Shown: positions 16,241-24,574, counted from the stretch's first letter. The stretch: DNA of 32,015 nt from Sulfidibacterium sp036244975 (GCA_036244975.1 BTTE01000030.1:1-32015), one strand, 5' to 3'. The notes: generated by a model not told the origin, from the sequence alone. Made by a program: numbers and translations.

Positions 16241-17272
16241 TTAAATATCACTCTCAGCAAGTGCAGCCTTTATCTTTGTTTCCAGTTCTTCCATAAGATC
16301 CGGATTATCGGAAAGGATTTTTTTCACTGCTTCCCGGCCCTGTCCCAGCTTGGTTTCTCCATAACTAAACCAGGAACCACTTTTCTTTATGATATCCTTA
16401 TCCACACCAATATCAATAATCTCACCAATTTTGGAAATCCCTTCGCCATACATAATGTCAAACTCTGCCTTGCGGAAAGGTGGTGCCACTTTGTTTTTTA
16501 CCACTTTTACACGCACGCGGTTACCGCGCACCTCATCGGTATCTTTAATCTGGCTAATACGGCGAATGTCCAAACGAACGGAAGCATAAAATTTCAAGGC
16601 ATTGCCACCGGTAGTGGTTTCCGGATTTCCGAATACTATACCAATCTTTTCGCGCAACTGGTTAATAAAGATACAAATAGTATTGGTTTTACTGATGTTG
16701 GCTGTCAGTTTCCTCAATGCCTGCGACATAAGACGTGCCTGCAAGCCCATTTTAGAATCTCCCATTTCACCTTCAATCTCACTTCTCGGCGTCAGGGCAG
16801 CCACCGAGTCGATCACAATCACATCGATGGCCCCCGAACGAATCAGGTTATCCGTGATTTCCAACGCCTGCTCACCGTTGTCGGGCTGCGCCATCAAAAG
16901 ATCTTCAACATTCACACCCAGCTTGGCAGCATAATAGCGGTCGAAAGCATGCTCGGCATCAATGAAAGCGGCAATGCCTCCCTTTTTCTGTGCCTCGGCA
17001 ATTACATGCAATGCCAGGGTTGTTTTTCCCGACGATTCGGGACCAAAAATCTCCGTTACCCTGCCTTTGGGAATTCCGTCAACACCCAGTGCAAAATCCA
17101 GCCCGATGGAACCGGTAGAAATGGAAGGAATCTTCTCCACACTCGTAGCTCCCAACCGCATAATGGCACCTTTACCGTATGTTTTTTCGAGTTTCCCCAG
17201 CGTTGCCTCGAGGACTTTTAATTTATTCTGCCTCTCTTTTTCGAGATTTTGATTAGCTTTATCCGTTGTCAT
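16241..17272 (-). CDS. recA: Recombinase RecA
   Basis: The strand-exchange ATPase for homologous recombination and SOS induction, 343 residues from ATG 17272. It shows Walker A GPESSGKT (77-84), catalytic Glu107 in FIDAEHAF, Walker B VIVIDS (151-156) and the L2-region FINQLREKIG. The C-terminal acidic tail is short. A TTG three codons upstream is also in frame, but ATG 17272 starts one base after the bcp stop codon, so translational coupling to bcp is likely and supports this start. I see no SOS box, and in this group LexA sites would not be expected by default. Confidence 0.98.
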   Translation of the reverse strand: MTTDKANQNLEKERQNKLKVLEATLGKLEKTYGKGAIMRLGATSVEKIPSISTGSIGLDFALGVDGIPKGRVTEIFGPESSGKTTLALHVIAEAQKKGGIAAFIDAEHAFDRYYAAKLGVNVEDLLMAQPDNGEQALEITDNLIRSGAIDVIVIDSVAALTPRSEIEGEMGDSKMGLQARLMSQALRKLTANISKTNTICIFINQLREKIGIVFGNPETTTGGNALKFYASVRLDIRRISQIKDTDEVRGNRVRVKVVKNKVAPPFRKAEFDIMYGEGISKIGEIIDIGVDKDIIKKSGSWFSYGETKLGQGREAVKKILSDNPDLMEELETKIKAALAESDI

Positions 17273-17273
17273 T

Positions 17274-17741
17274 TTATTCAAGATTTAATTTTTTAACAAT
17301 TTGTTCCGTGTGTTCTTTCGTTTTTACTTTGCCGAAGACCTCTATAATTTTACCCTCTTCGTCAATCACAAAGGTTGAGCGAACAAGACCTTCGTACTCT
17401 CTGCCGTAAAGTTTCTTTGGCCCCCAGGCACCGTACGCCTTAATTATTTTCTTTTCCGGATCCGACAAAAGCGGAAACGGCAAATCGTATTTGGCGATAA
17501 ATTTACGGTGTGAGGCCACACTGTCAGGACTTACGCCCACCACGGCATAGCCTTTTGAGAGCCAATAATCGTAGTTGTCGCGAAAGTTGCAGGCCTCGTT
17601 GGTACAACCCGCCGTATTATCTTTGGGATAAAAGTAAAGAATCAGTTTTCTTCCTCTGAAACCGGTTAGCGAAACAGGATTCTCATCCTGATCAACAGCC
17701 GTAAAATCAGGCGCTAAGTCTCCTATATTAAGTTTTGTCAT
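17274..17741 (-). CDS. bcp: Thiol peroxidase, BCP/PrxQ-type peroxiredoxin
   Basis: A 155-residue cytoplasmic peroxiredoxin that reduces H2O2 and organic hydroperoxides with thioredoxin. The peroxidatic Cys46 lies in the PxxxTxxC motif (P39, T43, C46), and Cys51 is the resolving Cys typical of the alpha-helix-2 2-Cys subtype. The usual TPGC is TAGC here. The start is ATG 17741 (MTKLNIGDLAPDF); the frame is open ten codons further up, but those residues precede the normal family start. A -7 match TATATTTG lies on the minus strand at 17761-17768. Its stop is one base before the recA ATG, forming a bcp-recA operon. Confidence 0.93.
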   Translation of the reverse strand: MTKLNIGDLAPDFTAVDQDENPVSLTGFRGRKLILYFYPKDNTAGCTNEACNFRDNYDYWLSKGYAVVGVSPDSVASHRKFIAKYDLPFPLLSDPEKKIIKAYGAWGPKKLYGREYEGLVRSTFVIDEEGKIIEVFGKVKTKEHTEQIVKKLNLE

Positions 17742-17842
17742 AAGTTTATATATTGGTAAACAAATATACAAATTTTCCCGAATGAAAAAGTGCCGTTTAT
17801 TGATACCTTAAATCCGTAACCGTTGACAAGACAAAAGATAAA

Positions 17843-17908
17843 TAACAATTGCCTGACCATTGAATGACAACTGTTTGACGACTGTTTGACAACCGAATGC
17901 CAACACAC
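17843..17908. repeat. Degenerate 11-bp tandem repeat, block A (6 units)
   Basis: There are six consecutive 11-mers from 17843. Among them are TGACCATTGAA (17854), TGACAACTGTT (17865), TGACGACTGTT (17876) and TGACAACCGAA (17887). The consensus is TGACNAYYGNN, with the last two bases mostly AA, TT or CC. The period is not a multiple of three, so it is not coding. The block lies between bcp and nth. Confidence 0.75.
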
Positions 17909-17957
17909 CCCCAACCCCTAAAGAGGCGTCCCAACGCTCAGCAATAAAATCAACTCA

Positions 17958-18045
17958 TGACAACCGAATGACCATTGAATGACAACCATTTGACAACCGT
18001 TAGACCATCGCCTGACTACTGAATGACCACTGAACGACCCGGTTT
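17958..18045. repeat. Degenerate 11-bp tandem repeat, block B (8 units)
   Basis: Eight 11-mers of the same family run from 17958, for example TGACAACCGAA (17958), TGACCATTGAA (17969), TGACAACCATT (17980), TGACTACTGAA (18013) and TGACCACTGAA (18024). The 49-bp interval between blocks A and B (17909-17957) is C-rich and unrelated. Confidence 0.75.
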
Positions 18046-18055
18046 TCTGACTCCT

Positions 18056-18700
18056 TCACTTTCCCCCGTTTTCCCCATAAAACTTACACCATTGCGATAA
18101 TCCACATTCGTCGCATTTGGGTTTGCGGGCAAGGCAGACATAGCGGCCATGTAAAATAAGCCAGTGATGTGCCAGCGGAATCAACGAATCGGGAATGTAT
18201 TTTACCAACTGCTTTTCCGTTTCCAACGGCGTTTTTGCACCAATGGTTAGCCCCAGCCGGGCAGCGACCCTGAAAACATGTGTATCCACAGCCATGACGG
18301 GCTTATTAAACACAACAGAGGCAATGACGTTGGCGGTTTTTCTGCCCACGCCCGGAAGTTTTTGCAGTTCGTCGATATCGGAAGGCACTTCGCTACCAAA
18401 ATCCGTCAGCAGCATTTTGGCCATTCCCGACAAATGTCTGGCTTTGTTGTTGGGATAAGAACAACTCTTAATCAGCTCAAAAATATCAGGCACTTCAGCC
18501 CGCGAAAGGCTTTCCACATCAGGATAGTACCGAAAAAATTCCTGTGAAATAATATTGACTCTTTTGTCGGTGCACTGTGCTGACAAAATCACCGCCACCA
18601 GCAACTGGTAAGGATCATGGTAATGCAACTCGGTCTTGGCATAGGGCTGATGTACTTTAAAATATTCAATAATGTTCTCGAAACGTTCTTTACGTGTCAT
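18056..18700 (-). CDS. nth: Endonuclease III (DNA glycosylase/AP lyase)
   Basis: A 214-residue base-excision repair enzyme that removes oxidised pyrimidines and nicks the AP site. It has the helix-hairpin-helix LPGVGRKTANVI (115-126) with catalytic Lys121 and the catalytic Asp139 in AVDTHVFRV. The [4Fe-4S] ligands C189, C196, C199 and C205 show exactly the C-x6-C-x2-C-x5-C spacing of E. coli Nth. On the minus strand a -33 TTG (18744-18746) and -7 CATTTTTG (18715-18722, one mismatch) are 21 bp apart, giving a leader of under 10 nt. Confidence 0.96.
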   Translation of the reverse strand: MTRKERFENIIEYFKVHQPYAKTELHYHDPYQLLVAVILSAQCTDKRVNIISQEFFRYYPDVESLSRAEVPDIFELIKSCSYPNNKARHLSGMAKMLLTDFGSEVPSDIDELQKLPGVGRKTANVIASVVFNKPVMAVDTHVFRVAARLGLTIGAKTPLETEKQLVKYIPDSLIPLAHHWLILHGRYVCLARKPKCDECGLSQWCKFYGENGGK

Positions 18701-18874
18701 AAAATAATTTTTTACAAAAATGGAGAAAATCTTTCATACCGGACAATTCTTTTCCGGGAAAACGGGAAAGATGACAATCGCCGGACCTTTCATTTTATTT
18801 TTATTTAACACTTAAAATAAACTTCTTTTGGGAATAAATCATTAATTTTGTAAAGGACAAAAAGACAACTTAAT

Positions 18875-19360
18875 ATGGCACAGGAAATCGAACTCAAATT
18901 TTTAGTTAAAGGCGCCTTTAAACCCTTCGTAACAGAAAGGTTAGAAATAACACAAGCCTATCTTTCCACCCAGCCTAATCGTACCGTCAGAATCCGTATT
19001 CAGGATGGAAAGGGTTACATTAACATTAAAGGAGCAGCCAGAATCTCCGGTATTGTGCGTTTTGAATGGGAACAGGAAATCCCGCTGCAAGATGCAAAAG
19101 ACCTCATGGAACTTCGCGAATCGGGATTGGTGATAAAAACGCGCCACATTGTGCCAGCAGGAAACGGACTGAAATTTGAAGTGGATGAATTTCACGGAGA
19201 CAATCAGGAGCTTTTATTGGCCGAGATAGAACTTCCCAGCACAAGCACATACTTTGAAAAACCGGAATGGCTTGGTCAGGAAGTTACCGGAAATCCCGCC
19301 TTTTACAGTGCCGAACTTTCAAAAAATCCTTACTGTAACTGGAAAGAGCTTGATTTTTAA
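18875..19360 (+). CDS. CYTH-domain protein (inorganic triphosphatase-like)
   Basis: A 161-residue CYTH tunnel-fold protein. The N-terminal EIELKFLV (4-11) is the ExExK signature that binds metal and triphosphate, and alternating basic and acidic residues on beta strands follow (RTVRIRIQDGKGYINIKG, FEVDEFHG, LAEIELPS). Bacterial relatives of this size (YgiF N-domain, NeuTTM-like) hydrolyse inorganic triphosphate; cyclase activity is less likely without the specialised residues. A -7 match TAATTTTG (18843-18850) lies upstream. A hairpin terminator follows, so it is probably monocistronic. Confidence 0.88.
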   Translation: MAQEIELKFLVKGAFKPFVTERLEITQAYLSTQPNRTVRIRIQDGKGYINIKGAARISGIVRFEWEQEIPLQDAKDLMELRESGLVIKTRHIVPAGNGLKFEVDEFHGDNQELLLAEIELPSTSTYFEKPEWLGQEVTGNPAFYSAELSKNPYCNWKELDF

Positions 19361-19383
19361 TATTGAAGTTGTTTTAAAATACC

Positions 19384-19428
19384 GGAGTCCGAAAATATCC
19401 AAAGGATTTTTCCAGACTCCACCTTTTT
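19384..19428 (+). terminator. Terminator after the CYTH gene
   Basis: An interrupted 17-bp stem (outer GGAGTC/GACTCC, three mismatches) with an AAA loop (19384-19420) is followed by ACC and TTTTT. Confidence 0.7.
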
Positions 19429-19445
19429 AAACCATACAGGAATTT

Positions 19446-19628
19446 TTAATTCATCAGGATATTTATGTTTCCCATACTTTTTGTTTTAAAAACATGGACG
19501 CCTGCAGCATAGGCCAAAAGGTATTGAATAACTCCCGGTGAAGGTTTGTGCAGATCAGCATTTTTTGTATGTCGGGGCTTACACTTAAATTGATCCTGAA
19601 AATCGTCCGAAGTAAGAAATTGTTGCAT
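19446..19628 (-). CDS. Small conserved-looking protein downstream of the ECF sigma gene
   Basis: A 60-residue ORF starting at ATG 19628 (MQQFLTSDDF) and ending GNINILMN. The second half, KPSPGVIQYLLAYAAGVHVF followed by KTKSMG, predicts one amphipathic helix and two short strands. To my memory it resembles small Bacteroidota proteins of 60-70 residues that end in 'KPS..V...LL.Y......KT...G....N'. Codon use looks like the neighbours'. It is on the same strand as the sigma factor, 267 bp downstream. The gap contains a GTTTAAA-T-TTTAAAC palindrome (19777-19791) and a small CCGC/GCGG hairpin (~19803-19820), but no clear promoter. Function is unknown; a role linked to the sigma factor is speculation. 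Confidence 0.5.
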   Translation of the reverse strand: MQQFLTSDDFQDQFKCKPRHTKNADLHKPSPGVIQYLLAYAAGVHVFKTKSMGNINILMN

Positions 19629-19895
19629 ACGCAAAAGATTATAAATGAAGAAACTCTTCTTATCAAGAATTTAACGACAATTCCTGATAATTATTTCACA
19701 CCCGGGAAAACTTTTTTAAAAAAGCGGTACTATGTCAATTTATGTGGATAACTTGTTGTTGCTGATCGATGAAGTTGTTTAAATTTTAAACGCCTTCGCA
19801 GTATCCGCCGAAAGCGGAACAGGCTGGTTTGCGATTTGATTTTTGTGTTTTGTTTTAACCCCCTAAACTTTGGGAATTAATTAGCAAACAAAAAA

Positions 19896-20483
19896 TTACC
19901 GTGTCAGGATAATATTTTTCTCTTTAATCAGTTTCCGCAAATTTATTAGAGCATAACGCATCCGTCCCAACGCAGTATTGATGCTCACCTCGGTTTGTTC
20001 GGCAATATCTTTAAAACTCAATCCGGCATAACATCGCAGGTAGAGCACCTCTTTTTGCTCTGCGGGGAGGTGTCCCATGAGTAACTGAATATCTTTATGA
20101 ATCTGCTCCGTTACCAAAATATCTTCAATACCCGGGTCGGTAACTTTAAGCGTATCCATGAGGTTGTATTGGTCGTTAGCCACTTCGGCAAAATTCAGCT
20201 TCTTCTGTTTCCTGAAATGGTCAATAACCAAGTTGTGTGCAATACGCATAACCCATTGAATAAATTTACCCTCATCGTTATAGTTTCCTGATTTTAAGGT
20301 ATTAATAACCTTCACAAAGGTATCCTGAAACAAATCATCAGCGAGCTGCTTATCCTTTACCATCACAAAGATATAGGAATAGAGCCGCGTTTGATGGCGT
20401 TCAATAAGTTCTTGTAAACTGGAGGGTTTACCTTCGAGAAATTCGCGGATAAGCCGGTGTTCACCAATTGCTTCCATTTTCAT
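19896..20483 (-). CDS. ECF-type RNA polymerase sigma-70 factor
   Basis: A 195-residue extracytoplasmic-function sigma factor. Region 2 runs from about 21 to 93, with the core-binding ADDLFQDTFVKV and promoter-melting KFIQWVMRIAHNLVIDHFRK. Region 4 runs from about 135 to 190, with the helix-turn-helix FKDIAEQTEVSINTALGRMR. There is no adjacent anti-sigma gene with a FecR or zinc-finger motif, so regulation is not of the standard SusC/FecR type. It has a strong own promoter with an 83-nt leader and is divergent from uvrA. The only possible partner seen is the small downstream ORF. Confidence 0.93.
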   Translation of the reverse strand: MKMEAIGEHRLIREFLEGKPSSLQELIERHQTRLYSYIFVMVKDKQLADDLFQDTFVKVINTLKSGNYNDEGKFIQWVMRIAHNLVIDHFRKQKKLNFAEVANDQYNLMDTLKVTDPGIEDILVTEQIHKDIQLLMGHLPAEQKEVLYLRCYAGLSFKDIAEQTEVSINTALGRMRYALINLRKLIKEKNIILTR

Positions 20484-20572
20484 ATGCCACTTGTTTTGGT
20501 TTCAGAAAAATAGTAAGCTTTTACTCAATAGGCAAAGTGCTTTAAAGTGATTTTAACGTTTGTTTTGAATTG

Positions 20573-20603
20573 CAAATATAAAGGTTAAAAGAAAAAAAGC
20601 AAA
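20573..20603 (-). promoter_or_regulatory. Promoter of the ECF sigma gene
   Basis: On the minus strand, TTTG (20600-20603), a 19-bp spacer and TATATTTG (20573-20580) match the consensus exactly. The start is near 20566. The uvrA -7 TAATTTTG (20612-20619, plus strand) lies only 9 bp away, so the two divergent promoters overlap in their control regions. Confidence 0.7.
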
Positions 20604-20635
20604 TAAATTTTTAATTTTGTCGCTTATTTTCTCCT

Positions 20636-23461
20636 ATGATTATCGAAACAAGCCGGATAAATCCAAAAGATTACATTGTTGTTGTCAGATCGCGAGTCAA
20701 CAATTTAAAAAATCTCAGCGTTGCCATTCCGCGCCGTAAGCTGGTGGTTATTACCGGCTTATCAGGCTCCGGGAAGTCATCATTGGCTTTTGATACGCTT
20801 TATGCCGACGGTCAGCGCCGCTATGTGGAGAGCCTGAGTTCTTATGCCCGGCAATTTCTCGGACGTATGGATAAACCCGATGTGGATGCTATTTTGGGTA
20901 TTTCACCCGCCATTGCCATCGAACAAAAGGTAAAAACACGCAATCCGCGCTCTACGGTGGGAACTTCCACCGAAGTTTACGAGTATCTGAAACTTCTGTT
21001 CGCCCGTACCGGAAAAACCTGGTCTCCCATCTCCGGCCGGCAGGTAAAACGTCATCGCGTAAGCGATGTTACACGCTTTATCCTTTCCCTTCCGGATGAA
21101 ACCAATGTACTGATTTTTGCACCACTGAAAACCAATGGCAGCCGCAGCCTGAAACAACAACTGCAAATACTATTGCAACAGGGGTTTAGCCGAATCATGA
21201 GCCGGGATAAAATCAGAAGAATAGAAGAGGTACTGGACGGAATAACAGATAAAACCAAACCTAAAGGATGCTATCTTGTTATTGACCGCATCAGGGTAAC
21301 CCACGATGAAAAAGAGTTGGAAGCACGCATTGCCGACTCGGTACAAACAGCTTTTTACGAAGGAGATGGTTACCTGAAAATATCTTATGATACGGAGGAC
21401 AAACCTCAGACAGCGGATTTCTCCCATCGCTTTGAACTGGACGGTATTCAGTTTGAGGAGCCTTCGGCTAACCTCTTTACTTTTAACAATCCCTATGGCG
21501 CCTGCAAGCGTTGCGAAGGTTTCGGGAATATAATGGGCATTGACGAGAAACTGGTGATACCCCATCCGGCACTTTCCGTTTTCGATGGAGCCATCGCCTG
21601 CTGGAAAGGAGAAAAAATGGGGCAGTGGAAAGAACGGCTCATCAAAAACGCTTACAAGTTCGATTTCCCTATCCACAAACCTTACTACCAACTCACCGAA
21701 GAGCAAAGAGAACTACTATGGGCCGGAAACCGCTATTTCGGGGGGCTAAACGACTTTTTTATCTTTCTTGAGGAACAGACATACAAAATTCAATACCGTG
21801 TCATGCTTTCGCGCTACCGTGGAAAAACGGTTTGTACCGAATGCAAAGGTACCCGTCTGCGCAAAGATGCCAACTATGTGAAAGTCGCCGGAAAAACTAT
21901 TTCCGAAATTGTCCGAATGCAGCTTAACAAAAGCCTTGCGTTTTTTAAGAATATTAAGCTCAGCGATGCGGATGAAAAAATTGCCCGCCGGCTGCTGCTG
22001 GAAATTGTCAACAGGCTGCAGTATCTGAATGATGTTGGTCTGGGTTATCTCACGCTCAACCGCCCTTCGGCCACACTCTCAGGAGGCGAATCGCAGCGCA
22101 TCAACCTTGCCACTTCGCTGGGTAGTTCGCTGGTAGGTTCCATGTATATTCTTGACGAGCCCAGCATTGGCCTGCATCCGCGCGATACCCGGAGGCTTAT
22201 TAAAGTCTTAAAACGCTTGCGCGATATTGGCAACACGGTCATTGTGGTGGAACACGAAGAGGACATCATCAGAACCGCCGACCAGATTATCGATATCGGT
22301 CCCGATTCGGGCGAACATGGCGGCGAATTAATTTTTCAGGGCGATTTTGACGAGCTGAAAGACAACGACATCAGCTATACCGCACTATACATGACGGGCA
22401 GAAAGCACATTGAAATTCCGGCACACCGGCGACACTGGAATAACTATATTGAGGTAAAAGGCGCTTTTGAACACAACCTGAAAAACCTCCATGTAAAAAT
22501 CCCGCTCAACGTGCTGACTGTGGTTACGGGAGTCAGCGGATCGGGTAAATCAACGCTGGTGCGCGACATTCTGTTCTCCTCTCTGAAAAGACAGCTTAAC
22601 GGAGAAGTAACCTCCGACCGGAAATTTGCGCTGCTCGAAGGAGAAATTAATCGCATCCAACGGGTGGAATACATCGACCAGAACCCCATTGGACGCTCTT
22701 CACGTTCCAATCCGGCTACTTACCTGAAAGCTTTTGACGAAATACGCCAGCTTTTTGCCAACCAGCCGCTGGCCAGATTGCGGGCTTACAAACCCGGTTA
22801 TTTCTCTTTTAACATTCCGGGAGGCCGGTGCGAACAGTGTGAAGGAGAAGGTATTATAAAAGTAGAAATGCAGTTTATGGCCGACATTTATCTGAAATGT
22901 GATGCCTGCAACGGACAGCGTTTTAAAGACGAAGTACTGGAGGTGAAATACCGCGACAAAACCATCTCGGATATCTTAGGTCTCACGGTGGACGATGCCA
23001 TCGAATTCTTCGGCGAGGCAACACAAAACAAAGCGCTGGAAAAGAAGATTATCGAAAAAATAAGACCGCTGCAGGAGACAGGGCTGGGCTATCTGCGGCT
23101 CGGACAAAGCTCAAACACGCTCAGCGGCGGCGAAGCACAGCGCATCAAGCTGGCTTTTTTCCTCTCGAAAGGACAGGGAGCTGCCCCCACCCTTTTCATT
23201 TTCGACGAGCCAACCACCGGGCTGCACATCCACGACATCAGCAAACTGCTTCAGTCCTTTAATGCACTGATTGAAAACGGCCACAGCATTATCGTGATTG
23301 AACACAATGCCGAAATTATCAAATCCGCCGACTGGATTATCGATATGGGACCGGAAGGTGGCGACCGCGGCGGGCAGATTGTTTTTGAAGGTACGCCGGA
23401 AAAAATTGTGAATTGTGAAAAGTCTTATACAGGCAAATTCCTACGGGAAAAGCTGCATTAA
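20636..23461 (+). CDS. uvrA: Excinuclease ABC subunit A
   Basis: A 941-residue damage-recognition ATPase of nucleotide excision repair. There are two ABC modules. The first has Walker A GLSGSGKSS (41-49) and signature LSGGESQR with DEPSIGLHPRD. The second has GVSGSGKST and LSGGEAQR with DEPTTGLHIHD. Zinc-binding Cys pairs are present: CKRC and CTEC in module I, and CEQC and CDAC in module II. Length is normal. ATG 20636 follows a -7 box TAATTTTG (20612-20619) with a leader of only about 10 nt. It is divergent from the ECF sigma gene. No uvrB or uvrC is nearby. Confidence 0.97.
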   Translation: MIIETSRINPKDYIVVVRSRVNNLKNLSVAIPRRKLVVITGLSGSGKSSLAFDTLYADGQRRYVESLSSYARQFLGRMDKPDVDAILGISPAIAIEQKVKTRNPRSTVGTSTEVYEYLKLLFARTGKTWSPISGRQVKRHRVSDVTRFILSLPDETNVLIFAPLKTNGSRSLKQQLQILLQQGFSRIMSRDKIRRIEEVLDGITDKTKPKGCYLVIDRIRVTHDEKELEARIADSVQTAFYEGDGYLKISYDTEDKPQTADFSHRFELDGIQFEEPSANLFTFNNPYGACKRCEGFGNIMGIDEKLVIPHPALSVFDGAIACWKGEKMGQWKERLIKNAYKFDFPIHKPYYQLTEEQRELLWAGNRYFGGLNDFFIFLEEQTYKIQYRVMLSRYRGKTVCTECKGTRLRKDANYVKVAGKTISEIVRMQLNKSLAFFKNIKLSDADEKIARRLLLEIVNRLQYLNDVGLGYLTLNRPSATLSGGESQRINLATSLGSSLVGSMYILDEPSIGLHPRDTRRLIKVLKRLRDIGNTVIVVEHEEDIIRTADQIIDIGPDSGEHGGELIFQGDFDELKDNDISYTALYMTGRKHIEIPAHRRHWNNYIEVKGAFEHNLKNLHVKIPLNVLTVVTGVSGSGKSTLVRDILFSSLKRQLNGEVTSDRKFALLEGEINRIQRVEYIDQNPIGRSSRSNPATYLKAFDEIRQLFANQPLARLRAYKPGYFSFNIPGGRCEQCEGEGIIKVEMQFMADIYLKCDACNGQRFKDEVLEVKYRDKTISDILGLTVDDAIEFFGEATQNKALEKKIIEKIRPLQETGLGYLRLGQSSNTLSGGEAQRIKLAFFLSKGQGAAPTLFIFDEPTTGLHIHDISKLLQSFNALIENGHSIIVIEHNAEIIKSADWIIDMGPEGGDRGGQIVFEGTPEKIVNCEKSYTGKFLREKLH

Positions 23462-23547
23462 AACTGTTTTTCTGATGAACTGCTTCAAACGTCTCCGCTT
23501 GAAGTATGGAATAAACGGCTGTATAGAATGCTCATGAAAATCAAAAC

Positions 23548-23895
23548 TCAGAATTCTTTTTCCAATACTTCCCCGATAACATTTTTCAACCCCGGCAGGT
23601 TATTGGCGACAATGTCCCATACCGCTTCCATTTTGATTTGAAAATATTCATGAGATATTAGGTTTCGGAAAGCCATGACCTGATACCAGGGGTAATCATA
23701 CTTTTCCAATAAGGCCGGTTCAATATGAACAACTGCCTCCCCAATGACACTGAACTGAAACAGAACAGCGCTGACAAGCAACGGGTTATCAACAAAACTA
23801 TCGCTTGTTACATCGTGCGTAAACGACTCAATCTCAAGAATCGCATCCCACATGTGCGTTAGTCTCTCATAGCTTTCTTTTCTTCTATCTTTCAT
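23548..23895 (-). CDS. hepT: HepT-like ribonuclease toxin (DUF86)
   Basis: A 115-residue all-alpha HEPN protein. The catalytic motif Rx4HxY is complete as R77-NLIS-H82-E-Y84. Known HepT toxins are RNases that are silenced by the cognate MntA nucleotidyltransferase, which adds AMP to the Tyr of this motif. The gene overlaps the end of the XRE-MntA gene by 11 bp, so the two are translationally coupled. The antitoxin-first order is as expected. The toxin appears intact. It is convergent with uvrA, whose stop is 86 bp away. Confidence 0.85.
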   Translation of the reverse strand: MKDRRKESYERLTHMWDAILEIESFTHDVTSDSFVDNPLLVSAVLFQFSVIGEAVVHIEPALLEKYDYPWYQVMAFRNLISHEYFQIKMEAVWDIVANNLPGLKNVIGEVLEKEF

Positions 23896-24472
23896 AAATT
23901 AACTTCAAATCGGACTTCACATTTTTCAAAATATGTGGTTTAAAAGAATCAATAAAACCCACATCAATTTTTCTGTTCACAACATTCTCCAATTGATACT
24001 GTATCCCGGCCAGGTCGAAATAACTGAAGCCTTCCTCCGTTTCCACAGCCAAATCAATATCGCTGTCCGGTCTGTCATCCTGACGCGAGAAAGAACCATA
24101 AACCCAGGCACGACGAATCTTTGGAAATTGTTTTAACTTGCTGATAATCCGGTCGATAATTGATTTCCTGTCGATTGACTGAAAGGTGGTGTAAGCCATT
24201 TGTTCTTCTGCAGCTTTCAAAGCCTCTTTTGCATAAGCCTCGTTGCCTATTTCGTAAATTATCCGGTCGCTCAGGTAGGCTATCAGCATCTCTTTTTTAT
24301 CGTAATGAAAAAACTCCGCCAGTTTCAGCACATGGGCTTTGGAGGGTCTCCGCAAACCTCTTTCAATTTTACTCAGAACCGCCTGATCCATTTCCAGGAA
24401 GGCAGCCACCTTGCGTAAAGGATAGCCTTCTTTTATTCTCAATTCCCGGATTAAACTACCGACACCTTGCAT
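23885..24472 (-). CDS. XRE-MntA fusion: HTH regulator with minimal nucleotidyltransferase (antitoxin)
   Basis: A 195-residue two-domain protein. Residues ~5-62 form an XRE/Cro helix-turn-helix (LRKVAAFLEMDQAVLSKIERGLRRPS). A helical linker (~65-105) follows, then a minimal nucleotidyltransferase domain with GSFSRQDDRPDSDIDLAV. The motif GS-x10-DxD is exact (G126, S127, D138, D140), and a third carboxylate Asp170 is in KIDVGF. MntA antitoxins adenylylate HepT. The fused XRE domain likely lets the protein repress its own promoter, where GATAA-CTT-TTATC (24477-24489) spans the start site. It overlaps hepT by 11 bp. The domains are clear; the regulatory model is inference. Confidence 0.88.
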   Translation of the reverse strand: MQGVGSLIRELRIKEGYPLRKVAAFLEMDQAVLSKIERGLRRPSKAHVLKLAEFFHYDKKEMLIAYLSDRIIYEIGNEAYAKEALKAAEEQMAYTTFQSIDRKSIIDRIISKLKQFPKIRRAWVYGSFSRQDDRPDSDIDLAVETEEGFSYFDLAGIQYQLENVVNRKIDVGFIDSFKPHILKNVKSDLKLIYER

Positions 24473-24476
24473 TTTA

Positions 24477-24489
24477 GATAACTTTTATC
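24477..24489. promoter_or_regulatory. Candidate operator of the XRE-MntA/HepT operon
   Basis: GATAACTTTTATC is a perfect 5-3-5 inverted repeat between the predicted -7 box and the ATG, and it covers the predicted transcription start (~24487). This is a typical place for autorepression. Confidence 0.4.
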
Positions 24490-24493
24490 ATGA

Positions 24494-24525
24494 CAAAAAT
24501 AGTCAAATTTATTCAAACAAGCAAA
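24494..24525 (-). promoter_or_regulatory. Promoter of the XRE-MntA/HepT operon
   Basis: On the minus strand, TTTG (24522-24525), a 20-bp spacer and TATTTTTG (24494-24501) give a leader of about 15 nt. A second -7-like TAAATTTG overlaps at 24504-24511. Confidence 0.6.
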
Positions 24526-24574
24526 CATTATATAAGTCTTTTATTTATTACTGTTTACATGCCTTTTAATTGTA

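Noticed and set aside
17274..17771. Longer bcp reading starting ten codons upstream at 17771
   Set aside because: The extra residues are not part of the peroxiredoxin fold, and the -7 box at 17761-17768 lies inside them.
19548..19751. 67-codon plus-strand ORF in the gap after the CYTH gene
   Set aside because: It overlaps the better-supported minus-strand small ORF, lacks a promoter and shows no protein-like pattern.
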